Assembly (NCBI GenBank): GCA_016932955.1
Contig: JAFGBV010000152.1
Coordinates: 1-7,610, forward strand
DNA length: 7,610 nt
Origin: Anaerolineales bacterium
GTDB lineage: Bacteria; Chloroflexota; Anaerolineae; Anaerolineales; UBA4823
Direction of reading: 5' to 3'
Shown: positions 1 to 6,275 of the stretch, in pieces
Position numbering within the stretch: the first letter of the stretch is position 1
Layout of the letters: the number at the start of each line of letters is the position of its first letter
Made by a program: the position numbers and the translations under genes
The notes under the pieces: model-generated
Databases searched by the model: none
Seen by the model: only the letters and a program-made list of their open reading frames with translations
What the model was told of the DNA's origin: nothing

Positions 1-2
1 AA

Positions 3-134
3 GCCGCCATCCAGGCTTTACGCCAACCATAATTTCCCACCGCCAGGGCACGGGACAACCGCCGCCAGTTCAGGCTGCCTGATCAGATCCGTGCCCCGGC
101 GCAACTCGTCGTCACGGGCACCCCTGTTCGATGA
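3..134 (+). pseudogene. Possible tail of an upstream reading frame, interrupted by a stop
   Basis: The frame starting at base 3 reads AAIQALRQP, meets TAA at 30-32, then stays open as FPTARARDNRRQFRLPDQ and on to ...TGTPVR, ending in TGA at 132-134. That TGA overlaps the DUF58 start in an ATGA junction, typical of translational coupling, and the stretch after the TAA has GC-rich third positions like the neighbouring genes. No ATG, GTG or TTG start follows the TAA, so this is either an interrupted or frameshifted 3' end of a gene, or a short non-coding gap after a gene ending at 32. By gene-cluster convention a MoxR ATPase might be expected here, but the residues do not let me recognise one. 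Confidence 0.3.
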
Positions 135-1432
135 ACAACCTGGCACACAAGCCCCGCATCCAGCTTAACTCCCCCCTGCTGCCCATCTTGATGGCAGCGG
201 TTCTGGTCATGCAGTTAATCAACCCCTACCGTGGCTGGGTTATTCTACTGGTCGGCTTGGGTGGAGCCTGGCTGGTCAGCAGCCTCTGGGTGCGCTCGCT
301 GGCCCGCAACCTGCGTCTCAAACGAGAGATGCGCTTCGGCTGGGCTCAGGTGGGTGACCAGTTGGAGGAGCGCCTGACCCTCGATAATAATGGCTGGGCG
401 CCTGCCACCTGGGTAGAGATTGTTGATGATTCCACACTCCCCGGACACACCATCAGCCAGGTGACCGGCATCGGTGGGATGAACACCAACCAGTGGCACA
501 CCCAGGGGATGTGCAATCGTCGTGGTCTGTTCACCCTTGGACCGACCGGGCTGCGCACCAGCGACCCTTTCGGCATCTACACCCTTGAAATTGACAACCC
601 CGCCACGCGCACCTTGATGGTCATGCCGCCCATTGTGCCCCTGCCTGCCATCGAAGTGGCTCCCGGCGGGCGCAGCGGCGAGGGTCGTCCACGTGTGAAC
701 GCTCCCGAGCGCACCGTCAGCTCCAGCAGCGTGCGCGACTACCTCCCCGGCGATAGTCTGCGTTGGATCCATTGGCGTACTACGGCTCGCCGGAACAAAC
801 CTTTCGTACGTATTTTCGATGGCACCCCTGCCGGCGACTGGCGCATCCTGCTCGACCTGCAGGAGGGTGTCCAGGCAGGGCAGGGCATGGATTCTACTGT
901 CGAACACAGTATCATCCTGGCTGCTTCTCTGGCAGACCGTGGCCTGCACCTGCGCAGGGCAGTTGGGTTGGCGGCTAACGGCGCTGAGCTGGTCTGGATG
1001 CCGCCCGATGATAGCCCTGCCCATCGCTGGGCTATCCTGCGCGCCCTGGCTCTGGCCGAGCCTGGCAGCACTTCCCTGGGTACCTTGCTGCGTAACATGG
1101 AAAAGGACATCCGCTCGCATACCAGCATCATCATTATCACCCCCTCTCTATCTGACGAGTGGGTCGAAGCACTATTACCGCTGATGTGGCGCGGTGTCAC
1201 ACCGACGGTGCTCCTATTAGACATCGCCAGCTTTGGCGGTCAAGGGGATACCCGCCCAATGCTTGGGTTGCTCACCCAGATGGGCGTGGCTCATTACATC
1301 ATCACCAAAGAATTGCTCGACCGCCCCGAATCCCGCCCCGGGCAGGCTGGTAGATGGGAATGGCGCGTCTCATCGCGCGGTAAAGCCGTCCTTGTCCGCA
1401 AGCCAGGGGACATGTCCTGGAGAGGCTTGTAA
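131..1432 (+). CDS. DUF58 domain-containing membrane protein
   Basis: A 433-residue protein of the DUF58 family, usually encoded beside MoxR AAA+ ATPases and transglutaminase-like proteins and thought to act with them at the membrane; the biochemical role is not settled. Two hydrophobic segments lie at about residues 14-31 and 35-55. A beta-rich region follows, with RGLFTLGPTGLRTSDPFGIY at about 131-150, typical of these proteins. The DUF58 signature VRDYLPGDSLRWIHWRTTAR lies at about 201-220. A vWA-like fold probably follows, but the metal-site motif expected after the strand is degenerate (D242 then LQEG, not DxSxS). The ATG at 131 is the only start available after the in-frame stop at 89-91. 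No clear ribosome binding site precedes it, so it may rely on coupling through the ATGA overlap. Its TAA shares one base with the next ATG, so the two genes are surely co-transcribed. Family assignment is confident, function is not. Confidence 0.9.
   Translation: MNNLAHKPRIQLNSPLLPILMAAVLVMQLINPYRGWVILLVGLGGAWLVSSLWVRSLARNLRLKREMRFGWAQVGDQLEERLTLDNNGWAPATWVEIVDDSTLPGHTISQVTGIGGMNTNQWHTQGMCNRRGLFTLGPTGLRTSDPFGIYTLEIDNPATRTLMVMPPIVPLPAIEVAPGGRSGEGRPRVNAPERTVSSSSVRDYLPGDSLRWIHWRTTARRNKPFVRIFDGTPAGDWRILLDLQEGVQAGQGMDSTVEHSIILAASLADRGLHLRRAVGLAANGAELVWMPPDDSPAHRWAILRALALAEPGSTSLGTLLRNMEKDIRSHTSIIIITPSLSDEWVEALLPLMWRGVTPTVLLLDIASFGGQGDTRPMLGLLTQMGVAHYIITKELLDRPESRPGQAGRWEWRVSSRGKAVLVRKPGDMSWRGL
1419..1425 (+). 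promoter_or_regulatory. Ribosome binding site of the transglutaminase gene
   Basis: GGAGAGG lies inside the last codons of the DUF58 gene, six bases before the ATG at 1432. It fixes that ATG as the start and shows that translation of the two overlapping genes is coupled. Confidence 0.7.
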
Positions 1433-3783
1433 TGTTCGTTCCACAGCTTGTCCAGCGCATCGGCGCACGCCACCTGGTTGTGGCTATGCTCCTGCTCTCT
1501 GCCTCCATCACCGTGACCGCCAGCCTGGCTGATTTGGTCAAAGGCATCGATGAAGACCTCTTTTGGATTATTGGCGTAGCTGGCCTGATCGCCGGTTGGC
1601 TGCTGTCTCGTAGCCGTCTAAAAGGCTTTCTGGCATCCATCCTTGGCATCCTGTGTGGCGTACTGCTCATCGTTTATCTCCTGGCTGGCCTGGGGAGTCC
1701 GCTGGTTGCCATGGCTCGTAGTCTGCTCGCTATGGCAGGCGACTCCTTGCGCTGGAAAGAGCTTGGCCCGCCCAACCCAGCCTTCCTTATTCTGGCACTC
1801 CAGGAATTCTCTACTCGCCTCAATTCCCTCGTCACCCATCTTTACACCTGGTTGAACGGCCTGGTCAACCAGCAACCGGTCCTCGACCGCACCGCCCTTA
1901 CCCTGGTCTGGGGCAGCCTGATCTGGCTGATCACCCTTTGGGCAGCCTGGTGGATTTACCGTCGCCGGCAGCCCCTGGCAGCAATCTTACCCATGGCAGC
2001 CATCCTGGCGGTAATGCTGAATTACACTCGTGGCAATCCTCACTTGCTGGTTCCATTTGTCGTCATCACCCTTGGCTTGATGGGCCTGGTATCTTTTGAT
2101 CGCCAGCAGCGCCGTTGGCTTGCCAGGCGTGTGGACTACGCCGAGGATATCGTCATGGACGTGGGCATGACAGTTTTTTTCTTGACCCTGTTGCTCACCA
2201 TTGCCGCCGCCGCCGCACCCTCCCTCTCCATTCGCCAGGTGATCAATTTCGGGCAGAAGGTTTACCAGCAATTTCAAGGCGACACGCAACAGATGGCTGA
2301 ATCGTTGGGCGTATCGCCTTACCAGCCACCCGATCCACTGGACAATGCAGCCTCCGGTGGATTGCCCCGCCAACATCTGCTTAGGTCGGGTCCGGAGCTC
2401 TCCGAACGGGTAGTGATGACCATCAGGACGAATGACCTACCGCCCATCTCCGTTCAGGAAGCCATTTCACTCAGCCCGCCCGCTTACTACTGGCGCGCCA
2501 TCACCTACGATGAGTATACCGGGTATGGATGGCAAACCTCTGACACCCTTAATTATGTTTATCAGGCTGGTGAACCCGCTCTGGAAGAATTACCTCCCGC
2601 CAGTAGTGCCCTGCGCATCGTTAATCAGCAGGTTGAGTTTGCCCAGGATCTGGGTGGCCTCTTATATGCTGCTGGTGAATTGATTACTGTGGACAAAAAT
2701 TACAAAGTAGCCTGGCGCTTGCCCGTTGATCAGGGAGCTGACCCCTACGGCATCTTGCTGGAATCTGCCTCTTACCGTGCGCAATCTCTGCTGATCTTAC
2801 CCAGCATCCCACAGCTCCAGCAAACCGCTCAGTCATACCCTGCCTGGCTCGAGGAGCGCTATTTGCAGCTTCCTGAGGGGCTGCCTGCCCGCCTGCGCAA
2901 TCTGGCTGGTGAGTTGACCGCCAATGCAGTCACCGCATATGACAAGGCTCAGGCCATCGAAACCTACCTTCGCTCGTTCACCTATAACCTGGATGTTCCT
3001 TCACCACCGCCGGGCCGGGATGTGGCAGATTATTTTCTCTTCGAATTACAACAGGGCTATTGCGATTATTACTCCACTGCCATGGCAGTCCTTGCCAGGC
3101 TCAATGGCTTACCATCGCGCCTGGCAATTGGCTACGCCTCTGGCAGTTATGACTCTGTCAACGCTCGCTACATCGTCTCGGAAGCCGATGCCCATTCCTG
3201 GGTGGAAATCTACTTTCCAGACCTCGGCTGGGTGACCTTTGAACCGACCGCTGGAAGACCGCCGATCAATCGCTCGGATCAAAATGCCACCATGATCTCG
3301 CTGCCAGATTTGAAACCCGCTCAGGGATTTAACCTGCTAGAATGGCTGCGCACCTTCACCTGGCTTAGTTGGCTCAAGGTGGCTGCCTGGATGATTGGTA
3401 TAGGCATCTTGTTGTGGTTGGCCAGTGATTTTCCACGACTGCGCCGCAAACCTCCCGCCGCTGCCATAGGCCACCTTTACATACGCCTGCTGCACCGTGC
3501 CCAACGCCTTGCAACCGCCCAAACCGGCGACACGCCCTACCAGTTCAATGCACGTATGCAGCAGCGCATCGACAACCTGCCCGCCTTCGGCTATTCGCTG
3601 CTCGCCCCAGCCTTGCCCGATGTTGAACGCCTGGCAGACTTGTACACCAGGGCAGCATATAGCCCGGTTCCTCCCGACAGTTTCAAGCGTTCCCTGGCAA
3701 TCCGTAGTTGGAAAAACATACGCTTGCGCCTGTGGTTGGCGGATACATGGCTGCGCTTGAAAGCCAGAATCACCCGAGATTGA
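1432..3783 (+). CDS. TgpA-like membrane transglutaminase (DUF3488/transglutaminase core)
   Basis: A 783-residue integral membrane protein with a papain-like transglutaminase core, resembling TgpA. About seven hydrophobic segments fill residues 15-262 (roughly 15-32, 44-58, 64-87, 155-176, 181-197, 203-221, 244-262). An extracytoplasmic region follows, including the family motif YWRAITYDEYTGYGW at 353-367. The core has QGYCDYYSTAM with catalytic C544, DAHSWVEIYF with H588, and WVTFEPT with E604 where many relatives have Asp. The C-to-H and H-to-acid spacings are 44 and 16 residues. A last membrane helix at about 648-668 leads to a cytoplasmic tail of roughly 115 residues, in the place where relatives carry DUF4129. 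The active site should therefore face outside the cytoplasm, acting on peptide or protein substrates (cross-linking or hydrolysis); the substrate is unknown. It overlaps the DUF58 gene by one base. Tandem stops TGA TAA end the frame. Confidence 0.92.
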   Translation: MFVPQLVQRIGARHLVVAMLLLSASITVTASLADLVKGIDEDLFWIIGVAGLIAGWLLSRSRLKGFLASILGILCGVLLIVYLLAGLGSPLVAMARSLLAMAGDSLRWKELGPPNPAFLILALQEFSTRLNSLVTHLYTWLNGLVNQQPVLDRTALTLVWGSLIWLITLWAAWWIYRRRQPLAAILPMAAILAVMLNYTRGNPHLLVPFVVITLGLMGLVSFDRQQRRWLARRVDYAEDIVMDVGMTVFFLTLLLTIAAAAAPSLSIRQVINFGQKVYQQFQGDTQQMAESLGVSPYQPPDPLDNAASGGLPRQHLLRSGPELSERVVMTIRTNDLPPISVQEAISLSPPAYYWRAITYDEYTGYGWQTSDTLNYVYQAGEPALEELPPASSALRIVNQQVEFAQDLGGLLYAAGELITVDKNYKVAWRLPVDQGADPYGILLESASYRAQSLLILPSIPQLQQTAQSYPAWLEERYLQLPEGLPARLRNLAGELTANAVTAYDKAQAIETYLRSFTYNLDVPSPPPGRDVADYFLFELQQGYCDYYSTAMAVLARLNGLPSRLAIGYASGSYDSVNARYIVSEADAHSWVEIYFPDLGWVTFEPTAGRPPINRSDQNATMISLPDLKPAQGFNLLEWLRTFTWLSWLKVAAWMIGIGILLWLASDFPRLRRKPPAAAIGHLYIRLLHRAQRLATAQTGDTPYQFNARMQQRIDNLPAFGYSLLAPALPDVERLADLYTRAAYSPVPPDSFKRSLAIRSWKNIRLRLWLADTWLRLKARITRD

Positions 3784-3807
3784 TAACTATAAAAAAGGAG
3801 ATAAGAC

Positions 3808-4779
3808 ATGGACTATCGCAAGTTAGGCCGTACCGGCCTGAAAGTTTCCGAGCTGTGCATGGGTACTATGCAATTCGGTTGGACCGCTGACGAAGCCCTA
3901 TCCTTCCAGATTCTCACCGCCGCTTACGAAGCCGGGATCAGCTTCCTGGATACCGCTGACGTTTACTCCCGCTGGGTGCCCGGTAACCCCGGCGGCGTGG
4001 CAGAGACCATTATCGGCAAATGGCACAAACAGAACGCTATCCCACGCGAAAAGCTGGTCATCGCCACCAAGGTGCGCGGCAAGATGGGCGATGGGCCCAA
4101 TGACGAGGGATTATCGCGGGTTCATATCATGCAGGCTGTTGAAGCCTCCCTGCGCCGTCTGGACACAGACTATATCGATCTCTACCAGACCCACTTCTTC
4201 GACGAAAACACCCCCATCGAAGAAACGCTGCGCACCCTGGATGACCTGGTTCACCAGGGCAAGGTGCGCTACATCGGCTGCTCGAATTACCCGGCCTGGC
4301 GCTTGACCGAAGCGGTCTGGACCTCTGAAACATATAACCTGGCGCGTTATGATTCGCTCCAGCCACATTACAGCCTGGTGCATCGGGACGAGTTCGAGCG
4401 CGAGCTGGCAGAGGTCTGCCGCACCTACGGCATTGGCGTCATCCCCTACAGCCCTCTGGCTGGCGGCTTCCTGACCGGTAAGTACCGCAAGGACCAGTCT
4501 ACACCCGAGAGTGCCCGCCAGGGGGGTGTCCAGCGTCGTTATTACAACGACCGCAGTTGGGCAATCTTGGATGCGGTCGACAAACTGGCTCAAGAGAAGG
4601 GTAAGAGCATCTCTCAAATTGCCCTTGCCTGGCAGTTGAGCGACCCGGTTATCACCAGCCCAATCATCGGCCCGCGGACGTTGGAGCAATTGAAGGATAA
4701 TCTTGGCGCCGCCGGCTTGCGGCTAAGCCAGGCAGAAAAATCCATCCTGGACGATGTCAGCCAGTGGCAAGAGAGGTAA
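3808..4779 (+). CDS. Aldo/keto reductase
   Basis: A 323-residue cytoplasmic NAD(P)H-dependent oxidoreductase of the aldo/keto reductase superfamily, a (beta/alpha)8 barrel reducing aldehydes or ketones. The opening [20 protein letters not shown] is classic. The catalytic tetrad is complete: D48 and Y53 in [10 protein letters not shown]88 in VIATKV, H129 in DLYQTH. Cofactor-binding loops are visible as [10 protein letters not shown] (157-166), the [15 protein letters not shown] stretch, and [16 protein letters not shown] near 286-301. Length is normal for the YajO/general-stress-69-like branch; the substrate cannot be predicted. It starts 24 bases after the transglutaminase stop with a strong site (AAAAAAGGAG at 3791-3800, seven bases before the ATG) and no visible promoter of its own, so it probably shares the transcript; a functional link to the membrane pair is not implied. 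A hairpin terminator follows directly. Confidence 0.95.
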   Translation: MDYRKLGRTGLKVSELCMGTMQFGWTADEALSFQILTAAYEAGISFLDTADVYSRWVPGNPGGVAETIIGKWHKQNAIPREKLVIATKVRGKMGDGPNDEGLSRVHIMQAVEASLRRLDTDYIDLYQTHFFDENTPIEETLRTLDDLVHQGKVRYIGCSNYPAWRLTEAVWTSETYNLARYDSLQPHYSLVHRDEFERELAEVCRTYGIGVIPYSPLAGGFLTGKYRKDQSTPESARQGGVQRRYYNDRSWAILDAVDKLAQEKGKSISQIALAWQLSDPVITSPIIGPRTLEQLKDNLGAAGLRLSQAEKSILDDVSQWQER

Positions 4780-4784
4780 GAAAT

Positions 4785-4821
4785 CAGCGAGCGGCCTTTG
4801 AGCCGCTCGCTGCCTTTTTCT
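4785..4821. terminator. Rho-independent terminator, probably bidirectional
   Basis: A perfect 11-bp stem CAGCGAGCGGC / GCCGCTCGCTG (4785-4795 with 4802-4812) has a six-base loop CTTTGA and is followed on the + strand by CCTTTTTCT. It starts five bases after the aldo/keto reductase stop. Read on the - strand the same stem is followed by ATTTCTT, so it can also end the convergent exporter transcript, whose stop is at 4830. Confidence 0.88.
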
Positions 4822-4829
4822 AGGTTATT

Positions 4830-5600
4830 CTACACAAGAACACTGATCAACGTCCGCAAGCTGAGGGCAATGATCAGGATACCCACCAGACCCATCAACA
4901 ATTTGGTAGGCAGGCGCCTGGTGGCAAAGGCTGCCAGCGGCGCTGCCATACCACCACCGATCAGCAAGCCCACAATGATCGGCCAATTCTGGAATAAGCC
5001 GCCCAAGGTAAGCAGGAATGTCACTGACTCGGCAAAGGTTACAAAGAACTCCGACGAGTTCACCGATCCAATCGAGAAGCGAGGATTGTTACCACGTGCC
5101 ATCAGTGTGGTGGTGACCACCGGTCCCCAGCCGCCGCCGCCAATCGCATCCATAAAACCGCCGATCAGCCCCAGCGGTGAAATCCAGGTGATTACCCGCC
5201 CCTCTTTGCCATTCTTCCTTAGAGCCCGCCACAAGATAACAAAACCCATGATCATCAGATAACCCGATATCCACGGCTTGATCACATTGCCGTCTATCGA
5301 GGTGAGCAAATAAGCCCCTGCAATGCCCCCCAGCACCCCCGGGATGATCAATTTCTTGAAGGTTTCTTTATCGACATTGCCAAGTTTCCAATGTGTGATT
5401 CCCGAGATTCCGGTCGTGACCACCTCCGCCATATGCACACAGGCACTGGCAACCGCTGGCGGCACCCCCACACTCAACAGGAATGTGTTGGAGCTGACCC
5501 CATACGCCATGCCCAGCGCACCATCGATCATTTGCGCCAGAAAGCCCACCCCAATGAAAATCAGAAAGGTCGTTATGGTGAAGTCTCCGGTGAAGTCCAT
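4830..5600 (-). CDS. TauE/SafE (TSUP) family exporter
   Basis: A 256-residue polytopic membrane protein of the TauE/SafE (TSUP) family; members move sulfite, sulfoacetate, thiosulfate or other organic and sulfur anions, usually by proton or ion coupling. Two homologous halves are visible, with signatures GFLAQMIDGALGMAYG (about 19-34) and GGFMDAIGGGGWGP (about 147-160). Hydrophobic helices lie near 7-26, 84-101, 109-126, 137-153, 181-199, 205-226 and 232-253. I choose the ATG at 5600: the ribosome binding site GGAG (5611-5608) is seven bases from it but only one base from the alternative ATG at 5606, which would add MK. The gene lies downstream of an Rrf2 regulator on the same strand, and both have the same element in their promoter regions, so Rrf2 control is likely. 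A sulfur-compound substrate is inferred from family and neighbours only. Confidence 0.9.
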   Translation of the reverse strand: MDFTGDFTITTFLIFIGVGFLAQMIDGALGMAYGVSSNTFLLSVGVPPAVASACVHMAEVVTTGISGITHWKLGNVDKETFKKLIIPGVLGGIAGAYLLTSIDGNVIKPWISGYLMIMGFVILWRALRKNGKEGRVITWISPLGLIGGFMDAIGGGGWGPVVTTTLMARGNNPRFSIGSVNSSEFFVTFAESVTFLLTLGGLFQNWPIIVGLLIGGGMAAPLAAFATRRLPTKLLMGLVGILIIALSLRTLISVLV

Positions 5601-5607
5601 TTTCATT

Positions 5608-5611
5608 CTCC
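5608..5611 (-). promoter_or_regulatory. Ribosome binding site deciding the exporter start
   Basis: GGAG on the - strand is seven bases upstream of the ATG at 5600 and one base upstream of the ATG at 5606. The spacing favours the inner start. Confidence 0.65.
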
Positions 5612-5622
5612 TTTATTAAAAT

Positions 5623-5637
5623 TAGTTCTTCGAACTA
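5623..5637 (-). promoter_or_regulatory. Perfect inverted repeat in the exporter leader
   Basis: TAGTTC-TTC-GAACTA (written on the + strand) has six-base perfect arms around a three-base centre. It lies between the predicted -10 (5651-5656) and the ribosome binding site, so in the mRNA it would be a short hairpin near the 5' end, or it could be a DNA operator. Its function is unknown. Confidence 0.4.
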
Positions 5638-5643
5638 TTCGAT

Positions 5644-5673
5644 TTGTTCTATTATATCTACTGTATTAGTAGT
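5644..5673 (-). promoter_or_regulatory. Shared element copy A: candidate Rrf2 operator before the exporter
   Basis: This 30-base AT-rich stretch matches 6202-6231 at 24 of 30 positions without gaps; the first 19 bases (TTGTTCTATTATATCTACT on the + strand) match at 16 of 19. It contains the dyad CTACT-N5-AGTAG (5658-5672), extendable to ATAT on both flanks with a one-base slip, and overlaps the predicted -10. The same element precedes the Rrf2 gene, which makes it the best candidate for the regulator's binding site. Confidence 0.55.
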
Positions 5674-5683
5674 ATATTGTCCA
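5651..5683 (-). promoter_or_regulatory. Predicted promoter of the exporter gene
   Basis: On the - strand a perfect TATAAT (5656-5651) is preceded by TGGACA (5683-5678) at 21 bases, longer than the usual 17; a 17-base alternative pairs the same -35 with the weaker TAGATA (5660-5655). The candidate operator dyad sits between the boxes. Such an off-spaced promoter is often regulator-dependent, but this is inference. Confidence 0.45.
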
Positions 5684-5723
5684 AAAATTTTTTGTGGTCA
5701 CCTCCTCACGCGGAGCAAACCAC
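5683..5723 (-). terminator. Hairpin after the Rrf2 gene, possible terminator or attenuator
   Basis: On the - strand, just after the Rrf2 stop, GTGGT-TTG-CTCC-GCGTGA-GGAG-GTG-ACCAC folds into a stem of 5+4 pairs with a symmetric three-base internal loop (arms 5719-5723 with 5694-5698, and 5712-5715 with 5702-5705). AAAAAA and TTTTT follow. The delayed U-tract makes it a weaker terminator than the one at 4785. The inner strand includes AGGAGGTGA, a full Shine-Dalgarno match with no well-spaced start codon after it. Confidence 0.4.
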
Positions 5724-5728
5724 ACGCT

Positions 5729-6184
5729 CTATGCTTCTAGATTGTTTTGATCTTGCTTTACAACTTCCACTCGCCGGGCTACATCCGCCAGCGTGGTATA
5801 GTCCAGGATATTGGCGATTGCGTTACGGACATCTAGCATCACCAAACGCAGCCCGCAGCTCTCCTCACCAGGGCATGCACACTTTTCATAGGCTGTCTGG
5901 CTGACACAGGTAACTGGAGCCAAGGGGCCATCTAAAATGCGCAACACCTGCCCCAGAGTGATTTGGTTTGCTGGTTTGCTCAGATAGTACCCCCCGCCAC
6001 TTCCCATCCGGCTTCTCACCAGCCCTGCATTCTTGAGAGTCAGCAAGATCTGCTCAAGGAACTTAACCGGGATTTGCTCGTTGGCTGCAATTTCCTTGAT
6101 CTGCATCACACCACCCGGGTCTGGCATGGAAGCTAATGCCATTAGCGCCCGCATCCCATATTCACCACGCTTAGATACCTTCAT
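5729..6184 (-). CDS. Rrf2-family transcriptional regulator with candidate Fe-S ligands
   Basis: A 151-residue DNA-binding regulator of the Rrf2 family (IscR, NsrR and CymR relatives). The start MKVSKRGEYGMRALMALA is characteristic. The winged helix-turn-helix covers about 26-70, with the recognition region VKFLEQILLTLKNAGLV and the wing GSGGGYYLSKP (61-71); QITLGQVLRILDGPLAPV leads into the dimerisation helix. Cysteines occur at 93, 102, 104 and 110 (C-X8-C-X-C-X5-C). IscR uses three Cys in this region for a [2Fe-2S] cluster with a different spacing, so cluster binding is plausible but unproven; a thiol sensor is the alternative. GGAGG at 6192-6188 is only three bases before the ATG. The gene lies between the DUF2270 gene and the TSUP exporter on one strand. 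It has its own TTGACA promoter and a copy of the shared element before it, suggesting autoregulation plus control of the exporter. Confidence 0.9.
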   Translation of the reverse strand: MKVSKRGEYGMRALMALASMPDPGGVMQIKEIAANEQIPVKFLEQILLTLKNAGLVRSRMGSGGGYYLSKPANQITLGQVLRILDGPLAPVTCVSQTAYEKCACPGEESCGLRLVMLDVRNAIANILDYTTLADVARRVEVVKQDQNNLEA

Positions 6185-6201
6185 ACGCCTCCATCTTCTA
6201 C

Positions 6202-6231
6202 TTGTTCTATCATCTATACTTGATTAATTGT
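6202..6231 (-). promoter_or_regulatory. Shared element copy B: candidate Rrf2 operator before its own gene
   Basis: This is the partner of 5644-5673 in the same orientation; the first 19 bases read TTGTTCTATCATCTATACT on the + strand. It overlaps the imperfect dyad CTATA-N13-TATAG (6214-6236). It lies just downstream of the -10 of the Rrf2 promoter, covering the likely transcription start, a position that suits repression. Confidence 0.55.
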
Positions 6232-6232
6232 T

Positions 6233-6261
6233 ATAGTACCCGCAATCAAGACTCCTGTCAA
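6233..6261 (-). promoter_or_regulatory. Sigma-70-type promoter of the Rrf2 gene
   Basis: On the - strand a consensus TTGACA (6261-6256) is followed by exactly 17 bases and TACTAT (6238-6233). The start of transcription would fall near 6226, about 40 bases before the Rrf2 ATG and inside the shared element. No terminator is visible between the DUF2270 stop and this promoter, so read-through from the upstream gene is also possible. Confidence 0.65.
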
Positions 6262-6275
6262 GCCCAGATTCGTTC

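Noticed and set aside
245..1120. Long - strand reading frame opposite the DUF58 gene
   Set aside because: It lacks any recognisable domain and lies wholly inside the well-supported DUF58 gene; low-complexity shadow frames are common at this GC content.
4111..4689. - strand reading frame opposite the aldo/keto reductase
   Set aside because: The + strand frame carries a full catalytic tetrad and cofactor loops; the opposite frame has no family features.
4798..5262. + strand reading frame opposite the exporter gene
   Set aside because: It starts inside the terminator, is rich in Pro, Ile and Lys without domain structure, and mirrors the clear TauE/SafE frame.
5604..5606. Outer ATG as start of the exporter gene
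   Set aside because: It lies one base from the ribosome binding site; the ATG six bases further in has normal spacing. The difference is only two residues.
5658..5684. Eight-codon TTG-started leader peptide after AGGAGGTGA on the - strand
   Set aside because: The start would be 16 bases from the Shine-Dalgarno core, too far, and it runs through the predicted exporter promoter and operator.
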